Below are positions 17,480 to 26,208 of a stretch of DNA of 35,000 nt, piece after piece. The notes beneath the pieces are model-generated. The model saw only the letters and a list, made by a program, of their open reading frames with translations. It ran no database searches and was not told where the DNA came from. The DNA is taken from NCBI RefSeq assembly GCF_036621415.1, contig NZ_CP030942.1:1-35000 (forward strand), read 5' to 3'. Every line of letters begins with the position of its first letter. Position 1 is the first letter of the stretch. Made by a program: the position numbers and the translations under genes. The DNA comes from Nitratireductor thuwali (GTDB taxonomy: Bacteria; Pseudomonadota; Alphaproteobacteria; Rhizobiales; Rhizobiaceae).

Positions 17480-18481
17480 CTAGAGTACGGCCAGGCTGAC
17501 GGCCCAGGCAATCAGCACCGAGACCGGGCCCATGATCTGCCGGCTGATCAGTACCGCTGGGACACCGATCTCGATCGTCTTGGGCTTGGCCTCGCCCAGC
17601 GCCAGACCGACAGGCACGAAGTCGCAGCCGACCTGGGTGTTGTAGGCGAAGAGCGCCGGCAGGGCCATTGCCGGGGCAATGGTGCCGTTGGCGATCTGCG
17701 GGCCGATGATCGCCACGCCGATGACCTGCGCGATCACCGCGCCGGGTCCAAGCACCGGTGACAGGAAGGGCAGGCCGCAAATGGCCGAGATGACGAGGAG
17801 GCCGATGATGTTGTTGGCGAGCGGCCCCATCGGCTGCGCGAGCACGTCGCCGATGCCGGTATAGAGGATAAGGCCGATCAGCATGGTCACGAAGGCCATG
17901 AAGGGCAGCACGTTTCGGATAACCTGATCGATCGTCCGCCGGCCGGCATTGAAGAAGATGCCGACCACGCGGCCCATCACCCGGCCGATGCGGGAGATGA
18001 AGCCGACCAGCCCGCCTTCCTCGACTGCCGGGGCAAGCGGTGCGGATGCCGCCGCCTGGCCCGAAAGAGGCTCTTTCGTGCCCGCCGCCACCGCCTCGGC
18101 CGAGCCTTCGGCCAGCGCGATGTTTTCCGGTTTTACGCCGGAGACATAGATGTCCTCGGTGATGAACTGGGCAAGCGGCCCGGCCTGGCCGACCGGCGTC
18201 AGATTGACGGTGGGGATCCGCTTGCGCGGATAGACGCCGCAGCGGGCGGTGCCGCCGCAATCCACCACGACCACCGCCATCTCGCCTTCGACAGGGGGCG
18301 CCTTAAAGCCGTCAACGGCTTCGGCTCCGGTCATGTCGGCGATCTTCTGCGCGACCGGGTGGATGCCGCCGCCGGTGACGGAGACGATCTTGTTGCGCTC
18401 CATCGTCGGCTGGATGACGAGCGGGCCGCCCCAGCCGCCTGCGCCCTTGGAGATTTTTACCGGCTTGTATTCTTTTGTCAT
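17480..18481 (-). CDS. srlE: PTS glucitol/sorbitol-type IIBC component (SrlE)
   Basis: Membrane component of 333 residues. The N-terminal cytoplasmic IIB part shows VVVDCGGTARCGVYPRKRIPTVN with two cysteines (about 75 and 81), the first being the likely phosphocysteine that transfers phosphate to the substrate. After a linker come several hydrophobic helices (about residues 190-333), with VLGPGAVIAQVIGVAIIGPQIANGTIAPAMALPALFAYNTQVGCDFVPVGLALGEA as segments, very like E. coli SrlE. ATG 18481 follows GGGAGGG. It is 15 bases from the IIC gene. Substrate within the polyol class cannot be assigned by reading. Confidence 0.94.
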   Translation of the reverse strand: MTKEYKPVKISKGAGGWGGPLVIQPTMERNKIVSVTGGGIHPVAQKIADMTGAEAVDGFKAPPVEGEMAVVVVDCGGTARCGVYPRKRIPTVNLTPVGQAGPLAQFITEDIYVSGVKPENIALAEGSAEAVAAGTKEPLSGQAAASAPLAPAVEEGGLVGFISRIGRVMGRVVGIFFNAGRRTIDQVIRNVLPFMAFVTMLIGLILYTGIGDVLAQPMGPLANNIIGLLVISAICGLPFLSPVLGPGAVIAQVIGVAIIGPQIANGTIAPAMALPALFAYNTQVGCDFVPVGLALGEAKPKTIEIGVPAVLISRQIMGPVSVLIAWAVSLAVL

Positions 18482-18496
18482 TTTTCCCTCCCGGCC

Positions 18497-19255
18497 TTAG
18501 AGCTCGACGCCCTGGCGGCGCGCCATGATTGCGGTGATGCGCTCGGTCAGGATGCCCTTGAGCAAGATGACGAGAAGACCCACCAGCGCGTACCAGATCG
18601 CTACCGTTATGTGGTAGCCGCCCGGCACCACGCCCCGGTTCTCAAGCTCCAGGAGCGCGACCAGGATGCCGCCCCAGACGAAATACTCGCCCGGATTGAT
18701 GTGCGGGAAGAGACCCAGCGGCGGGTGAACGTAGGAGACCGCCGCGTCGTAAAAAGCCGGCTTGTGCTTTTCCTCCAGAAAGGTTCCGAACGTGTAGGCC
18801 ATCGGGTTCGTCAGGAAGAAGACCGCCAGCACCGGCAGCACTGTATAACGCGTGAGCGCGATGCGGCCCGCGCTGCGGGCAAGGCCGTGGACCCGCTGCT
18901 CGCCGACCAGCTCGGTCACGGCGTAGAAGGCGGTCATCAGCACCACCAGCGTCGGGATGATGCCGGTCACGAAGCCGGCAAAGACCTCGCCGCCCTTCTG
19001 GAAGATGCCGATGAAATATTTGCCGGCTGTGGTCAGCCAGCCAAGCTGTTCTTCCTGCTGAACGTTTTGGAGCCTTTCGCGGAACTCCTCCACCGTGATG
19101 TCGCCGCCGGCCTGCGCCAGGACGATCAGGTCGTTGCCCGCTCCCTGCACCGCCTGTTTGCCATGCAGCGCCGCGTCCCCGGCCAGCGCGCCTGCCATTT
19201 GCAGGTTATGCGCCGCCAGATCGGCATGTTGCGCCAATAATGATACGAATGACAT
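18497..19255 (-). CDS. srlA: PTS glucitol/sorbitol-type IIC component (SrlA) with N-terminal extension
   Basis: Membrane permease of 252 residues. From about residue 75 on it follows SrlA/GutA: YFIGIFQKGGEVFAGFVTGIIPTLVV, FFLTNPMAYTFGTFLEEKHKPAFYDAA, GLFPHINPGEYFVWGG. E. coli SrlA is about 187 residues, so there is an extra N-terminal part of roughly 65-70 residues. It is mostly polar (GNDLIVLAQAGGDITVEEFRERLQNVQQEEQLG) and has no obvious signal peptide. ATG 19255 is supported by a strong GAGGAGGGA site, so the extension is probably translated. Confidence 0.93.
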   Translation of the reverse strand: MSFVSLLAQHADLAAHNLQMAGALAGDAALHGKQAVQGAGNDLIVLAQAGGDITVEEFRERLQNVQQEEQLGWLTTAGKYFIGIFQKGGEVFAGFVTGIIPTLVVLMTAFYAVTELVGEQRVHGLARSAGRIALTRYTVLPVLAVFFLTNPMAYTFGTFLEEKHKPAFYDAAVSYVHPPLGLFPHINPGEYFVWGGILVALLELENRGVVPGGYHITVAIWYALVGLLVILLKGILTERITAIMARRQGVEL

Positions 19256-19303
19256 GTTCCCTCCTCTCGTCGCCCCCGCCCGGAGGGCCGTTGGACTTCC
19301 AGT

Positions 19304-19741
19304 TCACGCCGTGGCCTGGGCCATGGGCATGTTCAGCACGGGTTCCTCGCCCGCTTCGATACGCCGGTCGATCTGCTGGACCGCCTGGGTCACCGCTGCC
19401 CTCACGCCGGGGTTCTTTTCTCCGAAGATGGCCGGTTCGGCGCGCAGCCGATCGAGCGGCATGCCCTCGAAGCCTTCATTGCGCTGGAACTTCGTGAAAA
19501 CCGACCAGCCCGACATGGTGAGCAGCCGGCGCACCTTGAGATCCGGCGAGACGACGACGATGACGATCGCGCCCTTCTTCAGCCGGCCGTGGAAGTTTCC
19601 CGTGCCGATATAGCCGTCATCGTATTTTCCGGTGATGCCTTTGAAGACGTCGGCGTAGTGGCGCATCTGCAGCCAAACGCCATAGGATTGGAGCGCCCAG
19701 ACCACGCCCAGAAGCAGCAATCCCCATTGCCAAATTGCCAT
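19304..19741 (-). CDS. gutM: GutM-like glucitol operon activator protein
   Basis: Protein of 145 residues with one N-terminal membrane helix (WQWGLLLLGVVWALQSYGVWLQM) followed by the GutM pattern: GYIGTGNFHGRLKKGAIVIVVVSPDLKVRRLLTMSGWSVF split over two blocks. In enterobacteria GutM (SrlM) is an activator of the glucitol operon; the membrane helix suggests it may instead work with the membrane PTS parts. GGGAGGAGG lies just upstream of ATG 19741. It is the first gene of the PTS operon, and its upstream region holds the shared promoter element and a perfect palindrome. Confidence 0.9.
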   Translation of the reverse strand: MAIWQWGLLLLGVVWALQSYGVWLQMRHYADVFKGITGKYDDGYIGTGNFHGRLKKGAIVIVVVSPDLKVRRLLTMSGWSVFTKFQRNEGFEGMPLDRLRAEPAIFGEKNPGVRAAVTQAVQQIDRRIEAGEEPVLNMPMAQATA

Positions 19742-19780
19742 TAGGCACCTCCTCCCGAAGCCCCTTCAGATGTGTTCGTC

Positions 19781-19795
19781 ATGTGACGGTCACAT
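19781..19795. promoter_or_regulatory. Perfect 15-base palindrome in the gutM leader
   Basis: ATGTGACGGTCACAT has two perfect 7-base arms around one central G. It lies between the gutM promoter and its ribosome site, about where transcription should begin, so a bound protein would act as a repressor. The TGTGA/TCACA halves recall CRP sites, but the spacing (3 rather than 6 bases) is wrong for CRP. Confidence 0.6.
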
Positions 19796-19800
19796 CAGGA

Positions 19801-19829
19801 TTAAGAACATTTGTTTTTTCAAATGTCAA
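19801..19829 (-). promoter_or_regulatory. Promoter of the PTS operon with an embedded operator-like dyad
   Basis: On the minus strand a perfect -35 box TTGACA reads 19829 to 19824, with a weak -10 (CTTAAT or TCTTAA) 17-18 bases on. Between them lies a dyad whose arms, on the plus strand, are ACATTTG (19807-19813) and CAAATGT (19820-19826), separated by six T. The element AACAAATGTTC closely matches AACATATGTTC in the promoter near 26240. Confidence 0.6.
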
Positions 19830-19925
19830 TTTGTATAACAAGCCGTCTGCCGGTTTGTTGGATTCTTCCACCGGCATGATAGATTCGACGCGATAGCGAA
19901 CGCTATGGCCTCTTGGGAGAAGCCT

Positions 19926-20576
19926 GTGGACCTGGATTTCAAGGATGAACTGGCGCTGATGCCGGACCTGCGGCACCGGCTGCGGCAATTGCGCTGGTTC
20001 AGGGCCACCTTTCGCGCCAACGCGCGCGCCGTCGCCGCCCATTACGGCGTACGCTATACGATCGACGAGGGACGGCTGAGTCGGGTCTTCTTCGATTGGG
20101 TGGAGCGGGTCGACGCGCGCAAGGAGTTCGCCCGGCTCGACCGGGCAGACTTCATCGTCTTCTCGGCCGGGCTGGCGCTGGCGGAACTGATCCGCAAGGC
20201 GCCGGCAACGGTCGTGCGCGGCGCCAATGATGTCCAGCGGCATGATCCGGCTGCCGAAATCGTGCGTTTCTGGCCGGAAGGCTTCCTCTACACCAATTAC
20301 TGCGTCTGTGCGATTGCCGCGCTTTTCGAGCAGGAGTTCGGGGCCGCTCCCCGGCTCGACCGCTGCGCCGACGATTTGCGCACCTGGTGGTCCTATCGCG
20401 AGAATGTCGCGGAACTATCGTCCTATGCGACCGCCTATCTCGACCGGTTCCTGGGCGGCGAGCCCAATTGGGTCGCGCCGGACCTGGTCGAAAGCCGGGC
20501 GGCGATGAAGCAGGCCCGCGCCATACTCGACGCGGGCGGAAAGAATGGTCTGCCCGGCCTTGCCCATTCGGGATAA
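19926..20576 (+). CDS. Uncharacterised protein next to the PTS operon
   Basis: A 216-residue protein I cannot place in a family. It begins VDLDFKDELALMPDLRHRLRQLRWFRATFRANARAVAAHYGVRYTID over two helical blocks. It continues with an aromatic/charged core (VFFDWVERVDARKEFARLDRADFIVFSAGL; RFWPEGFLYTNYCVCAIAALFEQEFG; LRTWWSYRENVAELSSYATAYLDRFLGG). There is no signal peptide; helices are amphipathic, not membrane. GTG 19926 follows GGGAGA by five bases; ATG 19905 in frame has no site. It is divergent from gutM, 184 bases away, and 52 bases ahead of the HAD phosphatase, so it probably belongs to the PTS regulon. Confidence 0.75.
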   Translation: MDLDFKDELALMPDLRHRLRQLRWFRATFRANARAVAAHYGVRYTIDEGRLSRVFFDWVERVDARKEFARLDRADFIVFSAGLALAELIRKAPATVVRGANDVQRHDPAAEIVRFWPEGFLYTNYCVCAIAALFEQEFGAAPRLDRCADDLRTWWSYRENVAELSSYATAYLDRFLGGEPNWVAPDLVESRAAMKQARAILDAGGKNGLPGLAHSG

Positions 20577-20628
20577 ACGACTTCGCCGCTCCACCCACCC
20601 AACCTCTTCCGACAAAAGCGAGAACGCC

Positions 20629-21315
20629 ATGGCCGAGCGCCTCATTATCTTTGACTGCGACGGTGTCCTCGTCGACAGCGAGCCCCTGGCAGCGGAGGCC
20701 TATGTCGAGGTGTACCGCCGGCACGGCCTGGGCATCGGGCCCGAGGCGGTGGCCGCATGCGTGGGCATGAAGCAGGCCGACATCATCGACAAGATCGGCG
20801 CGGAAACGGGCCAGCGGCTTCTGGCTGCCGGCGAGGCCGATCTGTGGCCGGTGACGAAGGAGCTGTTCACGCATAGGCTGAAGCCGGTCGCGGGCGTGAT
20901 CGACTTCCTTAGCGTTCTTTCGGGACCGCGTTGCGTGGCGTCTTCATCGTCGCTGGAGCGGATCCACCATAGCCTTGCCGTCACCGCGCTGGCCGGGCTT
21001 GTTGGCGAGGGCATCTACTCCTCCTCCATGGTCGCGCGGGGAAAGCCGGCACCGGACCTTTTCCTGCACGCCGCAAGCAAGATGGGGTTCGATCCGGCCG
21101 ATTGCGCGGTGATCGAGGACTCGCCTTTCGGCATCGAGGGAGCGGTCGCCGCCGGAATGACCGCCATCGGTCTGACCGCGGGCGGCCACAGCTATGAAGG
21201 ACATGCCGAAATCCTGCGCGACGCCGGCGCCGACGCGGTCTGCCCGAGTTGGGAAGACGCCGCACGGGAACTGATGGCACGTGGGTTTGTGGCGGAGACG
21301 GTGCGGGCGGGGTAG
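20629..21315 (+). CDS. HAD-family sugar-phosphate phosphatase-like hydrolase
   Basis: Cytoplasmic HAD hydrolase of 228 residues, beta-phosphoglucomutase/phosphoglycolate-phosphatase subgroup. Motif I is FDCDGVLVDSEP (nucleophile Asp9, acid Asp11), motif II lies in CVASSSSLERI, the motif III Lys is in RGKPAPDLFLHAA, and motif IV is VIEDSPFGIEGA. A helical cap sits between motifs I and II. Such enzymes dephosphorylate hexose, pentose or polyol phosphates, or isomerise hexose phosphates. Beside a PTS it could relieve sugar-phosphate stress or remove phosphate from the imported polyol phosphate. ATG 20629 begins the conserved N-terminus. Confidence 0.92.
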   Translation: MAERLIIFDCDGVLVDSEPLAAEAYVEVYRRHGLGIGPEAVAACVGMKQADIIDKIGAETGQRLLAAGEADLWPVTKELFTHRLKPVAGVIDFLSVLSGPRCVASSSSLERIHHSLAVTALAGLVGEGIYSSSMVARGKPAPDLFLHAASKMGFDPADCAVIEDSPFGIEGAVAAGMTAIGLTAGGHSYEGHAEILRDAGADAVCPSWEDAARELMARGFVAETVRAG

Positions 21316-21437
21316 GCCGTTAGCGGTGCTGTGGCCTTTGACACAACGGCTACCAGTGTCTCCCGAGTTGAGCGGAGGGCATATCAGGTCTGCAGGTCTG
21401 CCCAGAACTCATCATGCCATGAAACGCAACGGTGGCG

Positions 21438-22754
21438 CTAAACCAGCATCCCCATCGGGTTCTCGATCAGCTTCCTGAAGGCGGCCAGGAGTTCGGCCCC
21501 CAGAGCCCCGTCGACGGCGCGGTGGTCGGTCGACAGCGTCACCGACATCACATTGGCCACCGCCAGTTCGCCGTTCTTCACCACCGCCCGCTCACCGCCC
21601 GCGCCGACCGCCAGGATGGTGGCGTGCGGCGGGTTGATGACGGCGGAGAAGTCCTTGATGCCGAACATGCCGAGGTTCGACACCGCCGTGGTGCCGCCCT
21701 GATATTCCTCCGGCCTGAGCTTGCGGTTGCGGGCGCGCGCGGCCAGGTCCTTCATCTCGTTGGAGATCGCCGACAGGGTCTTTTCCTCGGCGCGCCTGAC
21801 GATCGGCGTGATCAGCCCGCCGGGGATGGAGACGGCCACGCCCACATCGGCATGCCGGTGGCGCACCATGTTGGCCTCCGTCCACGACACATTGGCGTCC
21901 GGCACCGCCTTCAGCGCCAGCGCCATCGCCTTGATGATCATGTCGTTGACCGACAGCTTGTAGGCCGGCTTCCCGCCGTCTTCGCCCTTGACCATCGGCG
22001 CCGCCTCGTTGAGCTCCTTGCGCAGCTTCAGCAGCGCGTCGATCTCGCAGTCGAGGGTCAGGTAGAAATGCGGGATGGTGGTCTTGGCCTCGACCAGCCG
22101 CCGGGCGATGGTCTTGCGCATGCCGTCATGGGGAACCAGCTCGTAGGAGCCTTCCTCGAACAGCTTGAGCACGGCCTCGTCCGACATCGGCTTGGCGGCC
22201 GGAGCCGGCGCCTCGGCGGCCTTCGCCGCCGGCGCGGCGCCTGTCCCGGCGGCCTTTTCCACATCGGCCTTCACCACGCGGCCCTTCGGCCCCGAGCCGG
22301 CAATCGCCGACAGATCGAGCCCCGCCTCATTCGCAAGACGCCGGGCAAGCGGGGTGGCGCGGACGCCGGATGGTGCGGCGTCCCTTGAGGCGACCGCGGA
22401 TTCTTCTTCCCGGCTCGCGGTTTGGTGATCTTCGGGCGGCGCCGGGGACGGGGCCTCCTGTTTTTCAGCTCCGGCCGTGGGCGCTTCGGCCGCGGGGGAG
22501 GGCGCCTCTGCCTCCCCTTCCTCATAGATGAATGCCACAACCTGACCGACCGGAATATCCACGCCGGTCTTTCCGGTGATGTTGCGCACGATGCCGGAGG
22601 CCGGGGCGTCGATCTCCATGGCCGCCTTGTCGGTCTCGATCTCGAACAGGAGATCGCCTTTTCTGACGGTCGCGCCTTCCTCGACGGCCCAGTTGGAAAT
22701 CTGGCCGGTCGACATGTCCATGTCGACCTTGGGCAGGATCACCTCGACCGGCAT
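21438..22754 (-). CDS. E2 component of a 2-oxoacid/acetoin dehydrogenase complex (dihydrolipoamide acyltransferase)
   Basis: Acyltransferase core of 438 residues. A single lipoyl domain (residues 1-80) carries the lipoylated Lys43 in EIETDKAAMEI. A Pro/Ala/Glu-rich hinge follows, then the E1/E3-binding domain (ATPLARRLANEAGLDLSAIAGSGPKGRV) and another Ala-rich hinge. The catalytic domain ends in STDHRAVDGALGAE, with His411 and Asp415 as the HxxxDG active site. It moves an acyl group from E1 to CoA. The ATG overlaps the E1-beta stop (TGATG). Substrate could be pyruvate, acetoin or another 2-oxoacid. It is convergent with the HAD gene; no strong terminator is visible in the 122-base gap. Confidence 0.94.
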   Translation of the reverse strand: MPVEVILPKVDMDMSTGQISNWAVEEGATVRKGDLLFEIETDKAAMEIDAPASGIVRNITGKTGVDIPVGQVVAFIYEEGEAEAPSPAAEAPTAGAEKQEAPSPAPPEDHQTASREEESAVASRDAAPSGVRATPLARRLANEAGLDLSAIAGSGPKGRVVKADVEKAAGTGAAPAAKAAEAPAPAAKPMSDEAVLKLFEEGSYELVPHDGMRKTIARRLVEAKTTIPHFYLTLDCEIDALLKLRKELNEAAPMVKGEDGGKPAYKLSVNDMIIKAMALALKAVPDANVSWTEANMVRHRHADVGVAVSIPGGLITPIVRRAEEKTLSAISNEMKDLAARARNRKLRPEEYQGGTTAVSNLGMFGIKDFSAVINPPHATILAVGAGGERAVVKNGELAVANVMSVTLSTDHRAVDGALGAELLAAFRKLIENPMGMLV

Positions 22755-23773
22755 CAGCGCACTCCCGTCGCAAGGTCGCGGGCAGCGGCGAATATGCCGT
22801 CGACCTGCGGAACCGTGGCCTTTTCAAGGTCGGGATTATATGGAATGGGCGTCTCCGCGCCGCCCAGCCGCACGATCGGCGCGTCGAGATAATCGAAGGC
22901 TTCGCTTTCGGCGATCATGGCCGAGATCTCAGCGCCTACACCCAGCGTCTTCACGGCCTCGTAGACGCATAAAAGGCGGCTTGTCTTGCAGACGCTCTCG
23001 ATAATTGTCCGCCGGTCCATGGGGCGGATAGTGCGCAGGTCGATCACTTCGGCCTCGATGCCTTCGCCGGCCAGTTTCTCGGCGGCTTCCAGCGCCTTGT
23101 GGACCATGATCGACGTTGCGACTATGGTGAGGTCCGTGCCTGGCCTGCGGATGTCGGCCTTGCCGATGGGCGTCGTGTAATGACCCTCGGGCACGTGTCC
23201 CTTCATCTTGTAGAGCAGCTTGTGCTCGAAGACCATCACCGGGTCGGGATCCTCGATGGCGGCCAGAAGCAGGCCCTTGGCGTCCTCTGGCGTTGCCGGC
23301 TGGACGACCTTGAGGCCCGGCACGTGGCCGAGCCATGCCTCAAGGCTCTGGCTGTGCTGGGCCGCGGCCCCCGTGCCGGAGCCGGCCGGAAAGCGCATGA
23401 CGAGCGGAACCGAAACCGCCCCGCCCAGCATGTAGCGCATCTTTGCCGCCTGGTTGACGATCTGCTCCATGGCGAGCGTTGCGAAGTCGGAGAACTGGAA
23501 CTCAAAGATCGGCCTGAGGCCGGTGAGCGCGGCGCCCACGGCAACGCCGGCGCCGCCCAGCTCCGAAATGGGCGTATCCATCACGCGCTCGGAGCCGAAG
23601 CGCTCGACGAGGTCGCCGGTCACCTGGAAGGCGCCGCCATAGACGCCGATATCCTCACCCATGAGGAAGACGCGCTCGTCACGCTCCATGGCGATGGCCA
23701 TCGCCTCCTGGATGGCCTGCGCGTAGGTGAGCTCGCGGGTTCCGGTTTGAAGCGTTTTGGTCGCCGCATCCAT
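22754..23773 (-). CDS. E1-beta subunit of thiamine-dependent 2-oxoacid/acetoin dehydrogenase
   Basis: Transketolase-like subunit of 339 residues. It has the standard blocks [35 protein letters not shown] (cofactor-binding Glu in GEDIG), [65 protein letters not shown] and [12 protein letters not shown], in family order. It pairs with the E1-alpha protein to form the decarboxylating or cleaving enzyme. Both ends overlap neighbours by TGATG junctions, so the three subunits are translationally coupled for balanced production. Confidence 0.95.
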   Translation of the reverse strand: MDAATKTLQTGTRELTYAQAIQEAMAIAMERDERVFLMGEDIGVYGGAFQVTGDLVERFGSERVMDTPISELGGAGVAVGAALTGLRPIFEFQFSDFATLAMEQIVNQAAKMRYMLGGAVSVPLVMRFPAGSGTGAAAQHSQSLEAWLGHVPGLKVVQPATPEDAKGLLLAAIEDPDPVMVFEHKLLYKMKGHVPEGHYTTPIGKADIRRPGTDLTIVATSIMVHKALEAAEKLAGEGIEAEVIDLRTIRPMDRRTIIESVCKTSRLLCVYEAVKTLGVGAEISAMIAESEAFDYLDAPIVRLGGAETPIPYNPDLEKATVPQVDGIFAAARDLATGVR

Positions 23774-24807
23774 CAGGCAGGCTCCGTGTAGACGTATTTT
23801 TCGAGATTGGCGATTTCGGGAGCGGGGCTCTGCTTGGCGAATTCGATGCCTTCGGCGATCTCGCGCTCCACCTCGTCATGGATCGCCTCGATGCCGGCGC
23901 GATCGATGATGCCGAACTCCATCAGCTCGGCCTCGTAAAGGGCGATCGGGTCGCGCGAGTTCATCCACTCCTCGATCTCTTCCTTGGAGCGGTAGCGGTT
24001 GCGGTCGCTCTTGGAGTGGCCGCGATAGCGGTAGGTCTTGGACTCGATCAGTGTCGGCCCCTCGCCGGCGCGGGCGCGGTCGATGGCCTGCTGCGAGGCT
24101 TCCGCCACTTCCGACAGGGTGTTTCCGTCGACGATCACGCCGGGCATGTCGTAGGCCGCCGCCCGGTCGGCGATGTCCTTGACCGCCGTCGACCGCGCCA
24201 CCGAGGTGGACATGCCGTAGCCGTTGTTTTCGCACACGAAGACGACGGGCAGCTTCCAGATCGCGGCCATGTTGAGCGCCTCGTGGAAGGCGCCTTCATT
24301 GTTGGCGCCGTCGCCGAAGAAGGACATGACCACATTGCCGGTCTTCAGCTTCTTCGCCGTCAGCGCGGCCCCGACGGCGATCGGAATGCCGCCGCCGACG
24401 ATCCCGTTGGCGCCGAGGTTGCCGGTGGAGACGTCGGCGATATGCATCGAGCCGCCGCGCCCGCGGCAATAGCCGGTGGTCTTGCCGAAGAACTCGGCGA
24501 ACATGCGCTTCACATCGGCCCCCTTGGCGATGCAATGGCCGTGGCCGCGATGGGTGGAGGTGATCTGGTCCTCATTGGTCAGGCCCATGCACATGCCGAC
24601 CGCGCTTGCCTCCTGCCCGATGGAAAGGTGCATCGTGCCGTGAATGAGGCCGCGCATGTAGCTTTCCTCCGCGCCTTCCTCGAACTGGCGGATGAGATGC
24701 ATCTTGCGCAAGGCCTCGCGCAATTGCGCATGGTCGTAGCGGCGGTAGATGAAGGGCAGATTCCGCCCGTTGGCGGAAGCAGTCCCCGCCTTGGCTTTTC
24801 CGGTCAT
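23773..24807 (-). CDS. E1-alpha subunit of thiamine-dependent 2-oxoacid/acetoin dehydrogenase
   Basis: Subunit of 344 residues that binds thiamine diphosphate. The cofactor motif begins [18 protein letters not shown] and ends [11 protein letters not shown]. Other blocks are [31 protein letters not shown] and [16 protein letters not shown] with the phosphorylation-loop region. It resembles AcoA/PdhA-type proteins; reading alone does not tell acetoin from pyruvate as substrate. The gene starts 66 bases after the SAF-domain dehydrogenase stop. Confidence 0.95.
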   Translation of the reverse strand: MTGKAKAGTASANGRNLPFIYRRYDHAQLREALRKMHLIRQFEEGAEESYMRGLIHGTMHLSIGQEASAVGMCMGLTNEDQITSTHRGHGHCIAKGADVKRMFAEFFGKTTGYCRGRGGSMHIADVSTGNLGANGIVGGGIPIAVGAALTAKKLKTGNVVMSFFGDGANNEGAFHEALNMAAIWKLPVVFVCENNGYGMSTSVARSTAVKDIADRAAAYDMPGVIVDGNTLSEVAEASQQAIDRARAGEGPTLIESKTYRYRGHSKSDRNRYRSKEEIEEWMNSRDPIALYEAELMEFGIIDRAGIEAIHDEVEREIAEGIEFAKQSPAPEIANLEKYVYTEPA

Positions 24808-24873
24808 TGTCTGGCTCCCTGCCGCATCGCGCCGAGACCTGTGGGCCGAGCGGCGCGATATGTGGTTATTCGG

Positions 24874-26193
24874 TCATGTTCCGTAGACCAGCTTGTCCTG
24901 ACGCGCTCTGAGCTCCGCGATCCTGGAACCTGCGGGAGGCTTGGCATTGGCCGAGGTGATCAGCGCTCCCTTGGGTATGGCCGCGGTCACCTCGCCGCCC
25001 TGGAGCAGGCCGCAGGGGATGGCGCCGGCGGCGCGCGCTTCCTCGGCGGTCATGACCCAGGCGCGATAGGAATATTCGCCGATGGCGTCGAGCGTGTCGC
25101 CGGGCTTCAGATCCTTCTTGGCCACCGCGCACACTTCGGCAACGGGTTTTGCCAGGGGCACCATGTCGGCCTTGCCGTAAAGGACCACGCGCGCACAGGT
25201 CAGCGGCACCTCGAGCGATGTCAGGTGATAGGGCCGGTGGAAGGTGAAATAGGGACCTTTGCCCATTTTCAGGTCTTCCATCCGCTCATTGATGCGCGGA
25301 TGCGACATGTCGGCGATGACGAAGACGCCGGGCGCGACGCCCTTGCCGATCGAATAATCGACCACGCCGACCCGTGAAAGCACGCCGCCGTCCTCCTTCG
25401 GGATCAGCGTCGAGGAAAGCTGGTCGAGGGTCGCCGACGGGCCGTGCATGCCCGGCTTGTCGGGCACCAGGCCGGTGGCATTGGCGATGGCCGCCATCTC
25501 GACCATGGTCTTCGACCCGTCCACGAACTCGACCAGCATGCGCACATTCATGTGCCGCCGCTCCGCCTCTTCGGCGTAGTCGTCGGGGATGGCGTCGATG
25601 TTGAGGGGATTGTTCTTGCCCTTGCCGGCCGCCACGATGGGATGCCCCATGGCCGAGACGAACTCGATCAGTTCCATGCAGGACGACGGCTCGTCGCCCG
25701 CGCCCAGCGAGTAGGTGACGCCCAGCCGGTCGGCCTCGCTCTTCAGATAGGCGCCGATGGTGACGTCGGCCTCGACATTCATCATGACGAGGTGCTTGCC
25801 CCGCTCCATGGCCTTGAGGCCGATTTCAGCGCCGACGGAGGGCACGCCCGTCGCGTCGATCACCACGTCTATGAGGTCGTTGCCGATGACGAGATCGGCA
25901 TTGTCGGTCACGGCCACCTTGCCGGCTTCCATGGCGGCGGTCATCGCCTGGCTGCTGTCGACCTGGCGCGCGTGGCCCTCTTCCTGATAGGCGATGTCGA
26001 CGGCCTTGGAGGCGGCGGGCAGGTTCAGCTCCGAAATCGCGCCGATCTCGATGCCGGACATGTGCGCGACCCGGGTCACGATGTCGGTACCCATCTCGCC
26101 GGAGCCGATAAGCCCGATGCGGATCGGTTTTCCCGACTTTCCGCGCTCGTCGAGATCGCGGGCCAGACCCGTCAGCGCGACATTGGCCACCAT
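24874..26193 (-). CDS. NAD(P)-dependent dehydrogenase with C-terminal SAF domain (homoserine-dehydrogenase-like, COG4091 type)
   Basis: Cytoplasmic oxidoreductase of 439 residues. The N-terminal Rossmann fold has IRIGLIGSGEMGTDIV. A central catalytic region (SLGAGDEPSSCMELIEFVSAMGHPIVAAGKGKNNPL in two blocks) and a C-terminal SAF-like part follow (AKKDLKPGDTLDAIGEYSYRAWVM; AIPKGALITSANA). Proteins of this type are annotated as predicted homoserine dehydrogenases but occur in sugar and sugar-acid catabolic clusters; the true reaction here is unknown. ATG 26193 has GGAGG five bases before it; a GTG six bases earlier is not needed. It is first in the operon with E1-alpha, E1-beta and E2 and follows the motif-bearing promoter. 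Confidence 0.88.
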   Translation of the reverse strand: MVANVALTGLARDLDERGKSGKPIRIGLIGSGEMGTDIVTRVAHMSGIEIGAISELNLPAASKAVDIAYQEEGHARQVDSSQAMTAAMEAGKVAVTDNADLVIGNDLIDVVIDATGVPSVGAEIGLKAMERGKHLVMMNVEADVTIGAYLKSEADRLGVTYSLGAGDEPSSCMELIEFVSAMGHPIVAAGKGKNNPLNIDAIPDDYAEEAERRHMNVRMLVEFVDGSKTMVEMAAIANATGLVPDKPGMHGPSATLDQLSSTLIPKEDGGVLSRVGVVDYSIGKGVAPGVFVIADMSHPRINERMEDLKMGKGPYFTFHRPYHLTSLEVPLTCARVVLYGKADMVPLAKPVAEVCAVAKKDLKPGDTLDAIGEYSYRAWVMTAEEARAAGAIPCGLLQGGEVTAAIPKGALITSANAKPPAGSRIAELRARQDKLVYGT

Positions 26194-26208
26194 GAACACC
26201 TCCCTGAA

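Noticed and set aside
19781..19795. CRP binding site upstream of gutM
   Set aside because: The TGTGA and TCACA halves are 3 bases apart, whereas CRP sites need 6, so a different dimeric regulator is more likely.
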